From contig NC_003074.8 in assembly GCF_000001735.4 (NCBI RefSeq), positions 992,101 to 1,056,100 of the forward strand: a DNA stretch of 64,000 nt, read 5' to 3'. The notes under the pieces were generated by a model. The model had not been told where the DNA came from. It did no database searches and saw only the letters and a program-made list of their open reading frames with translations. Shown one piece after another: positions 37,792-48,447 of the stretch (position 1 is the stretch's first letter; each line of letters starts with the position of its first letter). Both the position numbers and the translations under genes were made by a program. The DNA is from Arabidopsis thaliana (taxonomy: Eukaryota; Streptophyta; Magnoliopsida; Brassicales; Brassicaceae).

Positions 37792-39685
37792 TCTCCCCCT
37801 CCTGGTTCCTCTGAAAAGCAAAAAAAGCCACAATGATGAATTCAGTAAGCTAGACAATAAATGACAACAGTATCGGATATATTAGTGTGTATCCTAGTAA
37901 CTTTTTCATAATGAGATACTAAATGATTCTAAATCATATCCGAATAAGGAAAACAAATCAATCAACACCAATTTTCATATGAGAAATGTACCATAATCAA
38001 TTCCAAAAAAAACTAACCAAAAAAATGAAAACATCATTCTCCGGATGAATTATGAAATTCCGCAGAAAATTGATGAAATCGATGACTTTAAACTTCCCAG
38101 AAACTGATCTTTTTAACAAAAAATGAACATCTTGATCTGTGAACATAAATATCATCGAACACAAAAAGGGATTATATACTCCGTATTGAACTATTGATAA
38201 ATACACGAAAATGGTCCTTTTTTGAAATTCGAATCCTAATCGAATTGAATTGAAGATAACCCTAATCGAGAAATACAGAGTTTCGAATTCTGAAAAGAGT
38301 AAAGTTGATGAATAGCAAAGTAACGAAGAGAACCAGTGTCTGATACAGCGAAGATTGACCCAACAAAATTAAAGTACCAATTCTTCTTTCCCAGCAAAAA
38401 TCAAGAAGACCCAAGAATCTGAGAGTCCCCAGATACCAATAGAGAATCGCGCTTCTTCTCTTTTTACGATACGACGCGAAGAAGAAGAAAACCAGAGAAA
38501 AAAAGGATTCAACCTTTTGTTTTTGAATGTTGAGAGTTTGGTGTGATGGGCGGGTTTAGGGTAAGTCTCCGTTATTTTTGGGTCTAAAGCAAATCTACCC
38601 CTTTATTTTTTTTGTATTTATCGAAATGGTACCAACATTTATATTTCAACCAAGTAGAACCTTGGTGTTATTACTGCAAATGGTTTGTAGAAACTAATTT
38701 AGTGAAGCGACTGCTTATTAGTAATTTGATAGAATGGTTTTGATTAGCTTCTTAATTCTCTGAACCTTTTGAATTTAATGTAGCTAAGAAATAGGATACG
38801 TTGGAGGTCTTTTACCCAAAATAAAGATCATGGGAGTTGATTTAGTTATGGGGTTGTTTTGAATGTTTTTTACACAAACCGGTAAAGTTTGTATGTTAGT
38901 CTCATAGTTAATTAAAACTATATATATATATATATATCAATTTGTCTTTAAATTAAAAAAAAATATTTAATTCATCGAATCCTGTTTGATTAAAATCTCT
39001 ATTATTGTCCATTGTCCAGATACAATTCGACCAAATTTTATGGAAAATAGTAGTCAAATTGCATTCATATTCTTACTGCCAAATGAACTTTATTTCCATA
39101 ATTTACCCCAAAAATTTGGTCCAAATCCAATGCCTTGGTTTCAATTTGGGAACAAATATTTGACTACAGTAAATACAATCAATTGACAAAACAATAAAAC
39201 TGTGTCGGCAAAAATAATCGGTTTAAAAAAAAAAAAAATCTAAGCTTAGATTATAATGTTACAAAGAAAATTGTTTTGTTTATAAACTTTTAAATATATA
39301 TCTATAATTTAAACCACAAAAAAGAAAAAAGAAGGATATTTCCCCAATTCGAAATGTAAGGCTTTTCTGGACAAAGAATCAAGAATACGGTTTAAATTGT
39401 TAAATGGAGAAATGAATGGGTCATTAATCTATAAATATGAAGATATAAAGAGGAAAGAATACGGTTTAAATTGTTAAATGGAGAAATGAATGGGTCATTA
39501 ATCTATAAATATGAAGATATAAAGAGGAAAACTGTCAAGGAGCGGGTAGGGGTCAATTTGTTAAAATATAAAGTTAGGGGCTGATTTGTAAAACAATATG
39601 AATGAACTTATAATGAGGGCCAATCCCAATTTATCTTCTTCACTCCAATCACATCACTGCTAAGACTCATTGAATTCAAATCGTT
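37792..39685. other. Divergent intergenic region, ARM-repeat gene / SDR gene
   Basis: The ARM-gene leader, with a 5' UTR intron whose donor is near 38447, reaches to about 38560. From 38600 to 39380 it is AT-rich spacer with a (TA)n run at about 38918-38938. The right end is the SDR promoter, made mostly of a perfect 74-bp tandem repeat. Confidence 0.5.
39383..39530. repeat. Perfect 74-bp tandem duplication in the SDR promoter
   Basis: Units 39383-39456 and 39457-39530 are identical base for base, starting GAATACGGTTTAAATTG and ending AAGAGGAAA. Each unit carries a TATA-like TCTATAAATA (39428-39437 and 39502-39511). Perfect identity in non-coding DNA points to a recent event. Confidence 0.95.
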
Positions 39686-40981
39686 ATGTCTACACATTCA
39701 TCAATCTCGCAACCGCCGCTTCCTCTCGCCGGAAGAGTCGCCATTGTCACCGGCTCTTCCCGTGGTATTGGCCGAGCGATAGCGATCCACTTAGCTGAAC
39801 TCGGTGCGAGGATTGTTATCAACTACACCTCTAAAGCCGCAGACGCCGAGCGTGTCGCGTCGGAGATCAATGATTTTCCAGTTAGGGAAGAAATCACTGG
39901 AAAGGGACCAAGAGCTATTGTGGTTCAGGCCAATGTCTCTGAGCCAAGCCAGGTTAAATCAATGTTTGATGCGGCGGAGAGTGCCTTTGAAGCGCCGGTT
40001 CACATTCTGGTTAACTCTGCTGGGATTCTCGATCCAAAGTACCCTACGATCGCAGACACATCAGTCGAAGATTTCGATCATACGTTCAGGTATATACTCG
40101 ATACTGTTCGTTGATTGGGTTCGTTATAGAAAGCTGATTCCTTTAGAGAATTTATCTTCATTGATTGGGTTCTTGTCTTCCCGCTCAATACTGGAAAAGT
40201 AAACTTTTTTTTGTTAATTAGTTAGGTTGATGATTATGTATAAGTTCTTGATCAATTGTTACATGTTCTATGATTTTGAGTTAGAAAGCTGATTCCTTTA
40301 GTATATTTCAACTGAGATTTTAGTGGAATCTGTGTTCTTGTTCACTCTCCATGAACCATGAAATTATATGTTCCGTGTTCTTTAGATTTGTATGTCTAAT
40401 TATGAGTCAAATGCAACATGTCTCGTGTTCTTGTGGCTAATTAATCGACTTATGTTTCTTGTTTCATCCAATGTTCCATGTTCGTGAGATTTGTATGTCT
40501 AATTTCCAACTAAAGTTCCTTCATTCTTGTTTCCAATAATCCTCTGTTTGTTTCTTTTAAAATGGAGTGTAGTGTCAACACAAAAGGAGCGTTCCTGTGT
40601 AGCAAGGAAGCTGCCAATAGGCTAAAACAAGGAGGTGGTGGTCGGATCATACTTCTGACATCTTCCCAGACTCGATCTTTAAAGCCAGGGTTTGGTGCCT
40701 ATGCCGCATCAAAGGCAGCTGTGGAAACTATGGTCAAGATTCTTGCAAAAGAGCTCAAAGGAACAGGAATCACTGCAAACTGTGTTGCTCCAGGACCCAT
40801 CGCCACTGAGATGTTCTTTGATGGAAAGACCCCAGAGTTGGTGGAAAAGATAGCCGCAGAGTCTCCCTTTGGGAGGGTCGGCGAAGCCAAAGACGTGGTG
40901 CCTCTTGTTGGATTCTTGGCTGGTGACGGTGGTGAATGGGTCAATGGTCAAATCATTCCTGTTAATGGTGGATATGTATAA
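39686..40981 (+). CDS. SDR-family NADPH-dependent aldehyde reductase-like protein (AT3G03980)
   Basis: Exons 39686-40089 and 40573-40981 give 270 aa. It is a classical short-chain dehydrogenase/reductase: cofactor loop TGSSRGIG at 22-29, NSAG in place of NNAG, catalytic S165, Y178 and K182 (YAASK), and the PGPIATEMF segment. It is similar throughout to AT3G04000, 3.7 kb away, with the same exon break (phase 2 after the FR/IR codon), so the two are tandem duplicates. The family reduces reactive aldehydes from lipid peroxidation; the specific substrate here is not shown. Plastid location is assigned in databases from memory, though the N-terminus is only a dozen Ser/Pro-rich residues before the fold. 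Confidence 0.94.
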
Positions 40982-41687
40982 AAGAGTTCGTCTTGAGAGG
41001 AGCCTCTTCCTGATACCTTGAGAAGCAAATGTAGGGGTTAACTTGTTAGAAATAAAACATTGGGTTCAATTGGAATAATAATAATAATAAACACTGAGGT
41101 TGAAAATAAATGTCTTAACCATCTTAATAAAACACTCGTGACTCACCTATGTCCAAAAAAATATATCCAAATTTCTTCTTCTTTTTTTGTCGACATCCTT
41201 TTGTTGTTGTCGTCGACATCTAACTTTTGAATTTCTTAAAAACCTTATGTTTAATTTACAAACTCGTGTCTTCGTACTGACACATTCATTGGAACCACTT
41301 TATGTTTTATATAATTCAATTTATCATCACCCACCATTCGAATAATCTTTGGGATAAACGTCGTTTGTTGAAATACAACTACAGAATAAAAAAATGGTTT
41401 AAGAATATGGCAAGTGCAACAACACCTAAAAGTCTAAAAACAATATCCTTGAAGCATCTTAAATCTCTTAAAATATATCAGATGTGTGACGAATAATCAA
41501 CGCATGCTCTTGTATCCATAAACTTCAAAAGCCAATCGAAAGTATTGGATAATAATAATAATAAATGCAGTGGAAAAAAAAAGATGATAAAGGAATTTTC
41601 ATTACACACACACACCTACCCAAACAAGTTTTTATATAAACAGTATCCAACTCTCTTCTTTACCCTCAAACCCAAACACATAAAAAA
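40982..41687. other. Intergenic: SDR 3' flank and D14 promoter
   Basis: AT-rich sequence with (ATA/TAA)n runs near 41078-41091 and 41550-41562 and an (AC)n run near 41604-41616. No gene is seen; the open frame at 41302-41496 is AT-rich noise. Confidence 0.5.
41632..41640 (+). promoter_or_regulatory. TATA box of D14
   Basis: TTATATAAA lies about 48-56 bp before the ATG at 41688, implying a leader of only about 25 bp. That is very short, so transcription may also begin further upstream. Confidence 0.5.
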
Positions 41688-42491
41688 ATGAGTCAACACA
41701 ACATCTTAGAAGCTCTAAATGTCCGGGTCGTGGGTACGGGTGATCGGATCCTGTTTTTGGCCCATGGATTCGGTACTGACCAATCAGCTTGGCACTTGAT
41801 CCTTCCTTACTTCACTCAAAACTACAGAGTCGTCCTCTATGACCTAGTTTGCGCCGGCAGTGTCAACCCCGATTACTTCGATTTCAATCGTTACACAACT
41901 CTCGATCCTTACGTCGATGATCTTCTCAACATCGTTGATTCACTCGGAATCCAAAACTGTGCTTACGTTGGTCACTCTGTTTCCGCTATGATCGGAATCA
42001 TCGCTTCGATTCGTCGGCCGGAGCTTTTCTCCAAGCTTATCTTGATCGGATTTTCGCCTAGGTTTCTCAACGACGAGGATTATCATGGAGGATTCGAAGA
42101 AGGTGAGATTGAGAAAGTTTTCTCAGCTATGGAAGCTAATTACGAAGCTTGGGTTCATGGATTTGCTCCGCTTGCTGTTGGAGCTGATGTTCCGGCGGCG
42201 GTTAGAGAATTTAGCCGGACTTTGTTTAATATGCGTCCGGATATATCTCTGTTTGTTTCGAGGACGGTTTTCAACAGCGATCTGAGAGGTGTGCTTGGGT
42301 TAGTTAGAGTTCCGACGTGTGTGATTCAGACGGCGAAGGATGTTTCTGTGCCGGCTTCGGTGGCGGAGTATCTTAGGTCTCATCTCGGTGGAGATACTAC
42401 TGTGGAGACTCTTAAAACTGAAGGACATTTGCCGCAGCTTAGTGCTCCGGCGCAGCTTGCTCAGTTTCTCCGGCGAGCTCTTCCTCGGTGA
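41688..42491 (+). CDS. D14: Strigolactone receptor/hydrolase DWARF14
   Basis: This is an intronless 267-aa alpha/beta hydrolase (AT3G03990). The oxyanion segment [10 protein letters not shown] is at 26-35, the nucleophile elbow GHSVSA puts Ser at residue 97, and EGHLPQ carries the His near residue 247. With the Asp near 218 these form the complete triad. D14 binds and cleaves strigolactones, then recruits the F-box protein MAX2 to mark SMXL6/7/8 for degradation and so represses branching. The sequence shows an intact receptor. It sits between two tandem SDR genes and shares neither their family nor their intron, so it likely arrived there independently of their duplication, or was already present in the duplicated unit. 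Confidence 0.98.
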   Translation: MSQHNILEALNVRVVGTGDRILFLAHGFGTDQSAWHLILPYFTQNYRVVLYDLVCAGSVNPDYFDFNRYTTLDPYVDDLLNIVDSLGIQNCAYVGHSVSAMIGIIASIRRPELFSKLILIGFSPRFLNDEDYHGGFEEGEIEKVFSAMEANYEAWVHGFAPLAVGADVPAAVREFSRTLFNMRPDISLFVSRTVFNSDLRGVLGLVRVPTCVIQTAKDVSVPASVAEYLRSHLGGDTTVETLKTEGHLPQLSAPAQLAQFLRRALPR

Positions 42492-43399
42492 CTTTTTTTT
42501 ATAGATATAAAAAGAGAACAATAAAATATAATTGGTGGAATATGGGTTTAGTGGGGTCCACGTATCGAAGAAAAGAAGGGCCTCTATTTGTGGAGGACAG
42601 TTTGGCATTGTCACAAATCTAGTAAGATAAGATTGTTCACTTGACACGTGACTTTCGCTTTTTTATCACTTTTTTTCTTGCTCTCTTCATTAGTTTATAA
42701 TCACAAGTTTATTTCATAAAATAATTGGAGAATAACCAAAAAAAACATTAAAAAATCCTATCTTATCTTTTACTTTCCTCTGAATATTTCTATCCATATT
42801 GTTGTTTCTTGTAAGTTCCTGGACCTTGTATTGATTGACGTCTAACAACACATCGATGCAACAACAATCTTTAGTCTCAACACTTTCGATTGTTTTCTCT
42901 AATAAAATGATGGAGACAAAAAGATATAAAGTATACTAGAAAATTCTAGCATCACATCGTAAAAGTATCAACAACTAAAATGAAGCAACTATGGCTGACA
43001 TAATCTTGATTTAAGTTTTATAGTATGCAACTATGCATGTGTGTTCTAAATAATTTTAAAGTTAATAAAATTGGTTAGTTGTATAATGTTGTTACCGTGC
43101 TATATATAATACAAGTTAAGATTTGAGAAAGTGAGTGTGTGAATTCTAGAAGACAATCACACAACGAAAACACGTCCTATCAATCTAAACTTTTGAGCAA
43201 TTCAAAATGCATACGAATTGACAGGTTAAGACAAATCTAAAAACATTTTCAGCAATTCAATTTGCTTACGAATTTGACAGCATAAGACAAATCTAACCAT
43301 CACCACTACAAATTGCTTGCTTACACTCTTTTAGCACGTTGTCATCATTTCTACCCTAAATATAGAAAAGTAAATTTATAGTAAAATCTACCTAACAGT
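42492..43399. other. Intergenic: D14 3' flank and AT3G04000 promoter
   Basis: It contains a CACGTG G-box at about 42643-42648 (GACACGTGAC), AT-rich spacer, a TATA box at 43101-43108 (TATATATA) and a 55-bp tandem repeat at 43196-43296. No gene is seen. Confidence 0.5.
43196..43296. repeat. Tandem duplication, period 55 bp
   Basis: AGCAATTCAA....GC.TACGAATT.GACAG..TAAGACAAATCTAA occurs at 43196-43240 and 43251-43296. The copies differ by several substitutions and one inserted base. They lie 105-200 bp before the AT3G04000 start, within or just upstream of its leader. Confidence 0.85.
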
Positions 43400-44335
43400 A
43401 TGGCTGCAGCGTCATCAGTTTCTTCTCCACCGCTTTGCCTCGCCGGTCGAGTAGCTATAGTCACAGGATCTTCTCGAGGAATAGGTCGTGCCATAGCCAT
43501 CCACCTTGCCGAGCTTGGGGCTAGGGTCGTCGTTAATTACTCAACTAGCCCCGTTGAGGCTGAGAAGGTTGCCACGGCGATTACCACCAACTGTTCAAAG
43601 GACGCGGAAGTCGCCGGCAAAAGTCCACGTGTCATTGTGGTGAAGGCTGATATCTCAGAGCCGAGCCAGGTAAAGTCGCTTTTCGATGAGGCAGAGCGAG
43701 TCTTCGAGTCGCCGGTTCATATCTTGGTTAACTCAGCGGCTATAGCCGATCCTAATCATTCCACTATCTCAGACATGTCAGTAGAACTTTTTGATCGCAT
43801 TATCAGGTTAATTTTAAGAAACTCATTTATTATAAAGATTGTTTCATTTAGTTATTTTGCAACTCTATAACGTGAATTTAATTAGATAGTGATATTAATT
43901 AGATTCGTTGTTTGATATAACAGTGTGAACACAAGAGGTGCGTTTATTTGTGCTAGAGAAGCTGCGAATAGGCTAAAACGTGGAGGCGGTGGCCGGATAA
44001 TTCTCCTCTCAACATCACTGGTTCAAACCTTAAATACAAACTATGGCTCATACACGGCTTCAAAGGCAGCCGTAGAAGCCATGGCCAAGATTCTTGCAAA
44101 AGAGCTCAAAGGAACAGAGATCACAGTTAACTGTGTTTCTCCGGGTCCCGTCGCCACAGAAATGTTTTACACAGGATTGAGCAATGAGATTGTTGAGAAA
44201 GTTAAGTCACAGAACTTATTTGGTAGGATCGGTGAGACCAAAGACATCGCACCTGTTGTTGGGTTCTTAGCCAGTGATGCTGGCGAATGGATCAACGGTC
44301 AAGTCATCATGGCTAATGGTGGCTGTCTCTTGTAA
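43400..44335 (+). CDS. ChlADR: NADPH-dependent aldehyde reductase, SDR family (AT3G04000)
   Basis: Exons 43400-43806 and 43924-44335 give 272 aa. This is the close paralogue of AT3G03980, with the same intron position. It has TGSSRGIG at 23-30, NSAA where most SDRs have NNAG, and YTASK with Y179 and K183. Thr166 stands where the catalytic Ser of the SDR tetrad is expected (LLSTS; the paralogue has LLTSS with S165), although Ser165 and Ser167 flank it. From memory, the protein was shown to be a plastid NADPH-dependent aldehyde reductase that detoxifies carbonyls. The N-terminus is Ala/Ser-rich but short. The C-terminal NGQVIMANGGCLL is complete. Confidence 0.94.
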
Positions 44336-44778
44336 AGAAAGAGAGTGGTTATTAGTCTTCTTATAAAATCAAAAGCTTTCAAATTTCAAACGTTGGATTT
44401 GATCTGATGAAAAGAAACATCAATAATCCATGTATCAATAACCAGTCAAATACAACCTCAAGCTCTGCTTTATGTGCTCTGTTCTCGGAGATAAGAATTA
44501 GGGTTTGTGTACTCTTCTTATCATAACGTTACAACATCCCTATACGTTTAATTATCTATTACGTTATTTTGTTAAGGTTTGTGTACTCTTCTTATCTCTT
44601 TAATCCTTTATTAAAAAACAGACCGAGGAATATCAAAGTTAATTAGTCAGCAAGAAGTCAAACAAAAAGAAAAAAATATGTTATGAATTTGATCCGATGG
44701 AACAAAACCTTCAAATGATTGATGAACCAAGAATAAATCAGTCATATACAACAAATCAAATACTATAATCTCATTGTT
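44336..44778. other. Convergent intergenic region, SDR / GH17 gene
   Basis: 3' UTRs of convergent genes. A short repeat GGTTTGTGTACTCTTCTTATC occurs twice (about 44501 and 44576), about 75 bp apart. Nothing else is visible. Confidence 0.5.
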
Positions 44779-47163
44779 CTATATGAGAAGAAAGACCAAG
44801 CCACTCATCACCAAACACAACCTAACCATCGAACCATAGCTATAATCATAATGACCAGAAGATGGCTCTCCAATCTGAATTGGAAAATTACATTGTCCTT
44901 GAGATATATTTTGAGTAGTAATCGTTGCAAGCCCTTCAAAATCGCACGCCTGAGCTTCCTGATTTTGCACTTGGAAATACATATTAAACGCGTAAGATGC
45001 GTTTCCATTCGCATCAAGATTGCCACAAGATGATCCATAACCTAAAGCGGTACAGTCCGAATGCGAACACGCGTAGTTTATATTATCTCCGAGCCTACTC
45101 ATATTACCACGACCATTAGGATTAAACATACACCACTGGTTCAGAAAGTACTGAACGTTTTGAGCTCCCGTTAAGAACTTTTTCTGACCTTGTCCACGAA
45201 AATCTACCGGGAATTTCGGTTGGCCATCAAATTTAAATATCCCCCAATGACGTTCGAAGTTCCCTGGCGCTACACTTTTCGCATCTTCATCGATAAATCC
45301 GAAAAGATAAACCTCAATGTAACCTTTACGCATAGGAGTTCCAACGTTGTTCGCCAACCGCGGAAGCAAACCGGAATAAAACCGTTCCGCGTTTGGAACG
45401 TTTGCGTTCTTGTCACCATCCGTAGGCCAACCAACTTCTCCAACAATCACTTCCATGTTACCGTGATTCAACGCGTTTAAAGAAGCTAAAAGCGTGTCGA
45501 AACTAGCGTCGAAGACGTTCGTGTAGATAACGCCGTTATCGTTAACGGTGTTTTGGCCGTCAAAGAAAGCGTATTCGAAAGGAAAGTCGCTGCTTAAGTA
45601 GAGACTGAGGAAAGGATAAATGTTGACTGTGAAAGGAGCTTTGTTCTGTGCGAGGAAGTTAACGATTTGTGTCATTTCTTGGATAATGTCGGAACGGAAT
45701 CTTCCGGCGGATGGGACTTGATTGTCCGGAGGAGAATTGTAAACGTCGGCGTTTAAAGGAACGGTGGCTTTGGTAAAATCACCAACTCCAGCCTCGTTTA
45801 AAGCGGTTTGGATGTTGAAGAGTGCTGGGTACGTTAGGTTTATGAATGATCCGTTGTACGCTGTCAAGAACGGTTCGTTCCCCACTGCAACGTATCTGCA
45901 AAATTAAAATAAAAAATTAAATCATACTTTAGTTCCTAGTTTTAAAATTTCCAAATAAATTTATTCTTATGATTTAATTTCGATAAATAACGGTTATGAT
46001 GCATCATACATGTATTTTTACGTTTGTACCTATGTAGGAAATTTCACATAGTATGGTATGCATCTTTGCAATAAAGAGGAATTGAAAAAGAAAGATTCCG
46101 ACTTTTTTTTTTGTTTCAGAATACGTTTAGATCATTAGCAATAAATACTTGACACACACATGACGGTCCATATTTGAGTAAAGATGAAATATGGGATATA
46201 ACATATGACGGTCCATACATGCGATATGCATAAACCAAATTCAAATAATTCACTTTCAGAAGTATGTATGTATTATATTATTTAACAAAAATATCAAAAC
46301 AAAAAAACTAATGCATATAGAGATAAATGAAATATGTGGTGCTCAACAAATAACATGTCAAGAACTGATATAATAAAAGAAAAATAAATGATTCAACTAT
46401 AATAGTCGTCCAATAATAGCAGTTAAAGAAAAATATTGAGTTGTCAAACAATTCAAAACTCAAAACCAAACGTGTAAAGGATTGGAGCTTACCTCAGTTT
46501 GTCTAATCTAGTGGGCTCAGGACTATTATAGACCTCCTAATCCAACTATTATTATTGTTTTCAACATTTTATTTTCTATCATTTTGTCATCATTTTTAAT
46601 TTTTTTGTTCATACAAAATAAAATAATAATACAAATTCAAAAATAATCAACTGAAAATAATGTTCTGTGAAATTCCAATATTCCAAAAGGGTCTAATATC
46701 TGATTTCCCCTTTTCAGATCACTACCCAATATCTAAAAACTTAAGTAGTCCTAAGAAACTTCTTACCTTATGTTAAATAACAAAACAATGAGTTTCAAAC
46801 TTACTTGATCTTAACGCCGTTGTTAAAGTTGAATCTAGAGACGTTTCTTTGGACCCAATCTTTAGCTCTTTGATAGTTTCCCATCGCTAGGAGCAGATCA
46901 TTAGGGATAGCCACCATCACTTCGACGCCGGAGCCGGCGAGAGCTCCCATGGTGTTTGTGTCGGCATCGAACAACTTCACTTTCTGTATATTGTTGTCTT
47001 TAAGCATCTCCACCACCGTCTTCGGCGGTAACTGATGACTCGCCATTGTTCCCCAGTTTACTCCCAAACCAGAGACACCGCCGGAGAGAAAACATACGGC
47101 GGAGATGATGATAAAGACAACGGCAGAGTTAGTTATAGCACTCTGTTTTCGTCGATAATTCAT
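44779..47163 (-). CDS. GPI-anchored glucan endo-1,3-beta-glucosidase, GH17 plus X8/CBM43 (AT3G04010)
   Basis: Exons 47163-46805 and 45895-44779 give 491 aa. The layout is: a signal peptide (about 1-32, hydrophobic core [16 protein letters not shown]); a GH17 barrel beginning LGVNWGTM; acid/base E127 in VAVGNEP; nucleophile E273 in [10 protein letters not shown]; a linker; an X8 (CBM43) domain with spaced cysteines (about 374-455, WCMFNP...[18 protein letters not shown]); and a hydrophobic C-terminus (about 474-491) after a small-residue stretch, as for a GPI signal. Both glutamates are present, so activity on cell-wall callose/1,3-beta-glucan is plausible. Some relatives in this clade act structurally at plasmodesmata or the wall. 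The 909-bp intron falls just before the first active-site block. Confidence 0.94.
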
Positions 47164-48447
47164 TTTTCCTTTGTTTTCCTCTGTTTTTTCCGGGAAAATT
47201 TTGTGCTTGGTATTAGAAAAAAAGAAATCTTGGAAAAGTTTTAAAGTTTGAAAGAAGAATCTGATGGGAGAAGAATTGGAAGAAGTGTAAGAGATATATA
47301 AATATTTTTTGGTGTGTTTTGTGTTCTGTTTGTTTGTTGTAGCTCGATGATTCGAATAAAGAATAGAAATGATTTGTTTAAGCTGACAAAAATCTGAGTG
47401 AAGGAAAGAAAGAAGGAAGAGGAGATCAAATAGGTAAGAGAGACTATAGAAGGAAGAAGAAGGAGAAACAGAGTCAAAACCGGCCTTTGAAACAGAAACC
47501 GACCATTAAAATATCTATAGTTTTTAATTAAAAATATATAATTTGGTTAACATATACATAGACTAGTATTATTAACACTATGATCTATACCATGCATTTA
47601 TAGTTTATTTAGACCTAACCAACATAGTTGGCGAAGTGTTAGCTAACATAATTCTATTTTAAGTATATATGAAATTTAATCTTTTGCACAACACTTCAAG
47701 TTTTTGATTCTATATTGTGTAAGTTTACACGTACGAATAGAGAAACCTTATAATTGCAGGTTAATATCGCTTTCATAGCTTTAGTATGTCTAAGTAGAAA
47801 ACGTTGATTATCTTTTTCAAGATCGAGTACGTACAAAGTACAAACGTATTTTGGAGAAGTAACCCTGATGGTGCATGTACGTAAATTAAATTGCAATTAA
47901 ATATCAGAAACATCCAAATACAATACATGACGATAGATATTCTTGATTTGATAGCACACTAATAAAACACCAATTAATTCATTTAAAAAAGACATATAAT
48001 TAGTCCCGGTTGGTCGATCGTTTCGATATAATAAAAAGCTGATTATATCAACCAGAAAAATCATAGAACAAAAATTTGAAATTTACTAGTTATTATAAAA
48101 TAAACTTTTAATAAAATATCAATGGAATTAGGGAGTCGACATGAAAAAAAAAAAAAAAAAAAAAATCCCGTACGCGGTTAGATGACATTCAGTGGATATT
48201 TATTATCACAATATGATCATGTTGAATTTTCTTTAGGTCAACATGTCATCAATATTACTAAGCTGTGATTTTCATTAATGGGCCTTATCTACTGAGCCAT
48301 CATTGGGTATTTTTAACAGCACTAATGGGCCCTTGTAGCTGTTTCCTAAACATACCGTTAACTTCCTTCGCTCGCCGAACATTGTCTCTGTCATTGAGTA
48401 GCGATCAAAGAGGCATTTCGTCGAACACTTGGCGAGCATAGAGCGCG
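47164..48447. other. Divergent intergenic region, GH17 gene / AT3G04020
   Basis: The GH17 promoter has a TATA-like element (TATATAAAT on the plus strand, 47295-47303) and a long purine-rich leader (47390-47480). AT-rich spacer follows, with a poly-A run of more than 20 at about 48144-48166. TGGGCC site II motifs at 48279-48284 and 48326-48331, the second within GGGCCC, belong to the AT3G04020 promoter. Confidence 0.55.

Noticed and set aside
36346..37857. 503-codon minus-strand open frame starting upstream of the ARM-repeat gene's ATG
   Set aside because: It reads through the 5' UTR acceptor on one side and the 36636-36554 intron on the other. Splicing restores the 554-aa protein from 37791.
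38918..38938. (TA)n run as a possible regulatory or origin element
   Set aside because: A simple microsatellite in AT-rich spacer; such runs are common and carry no further signal here.
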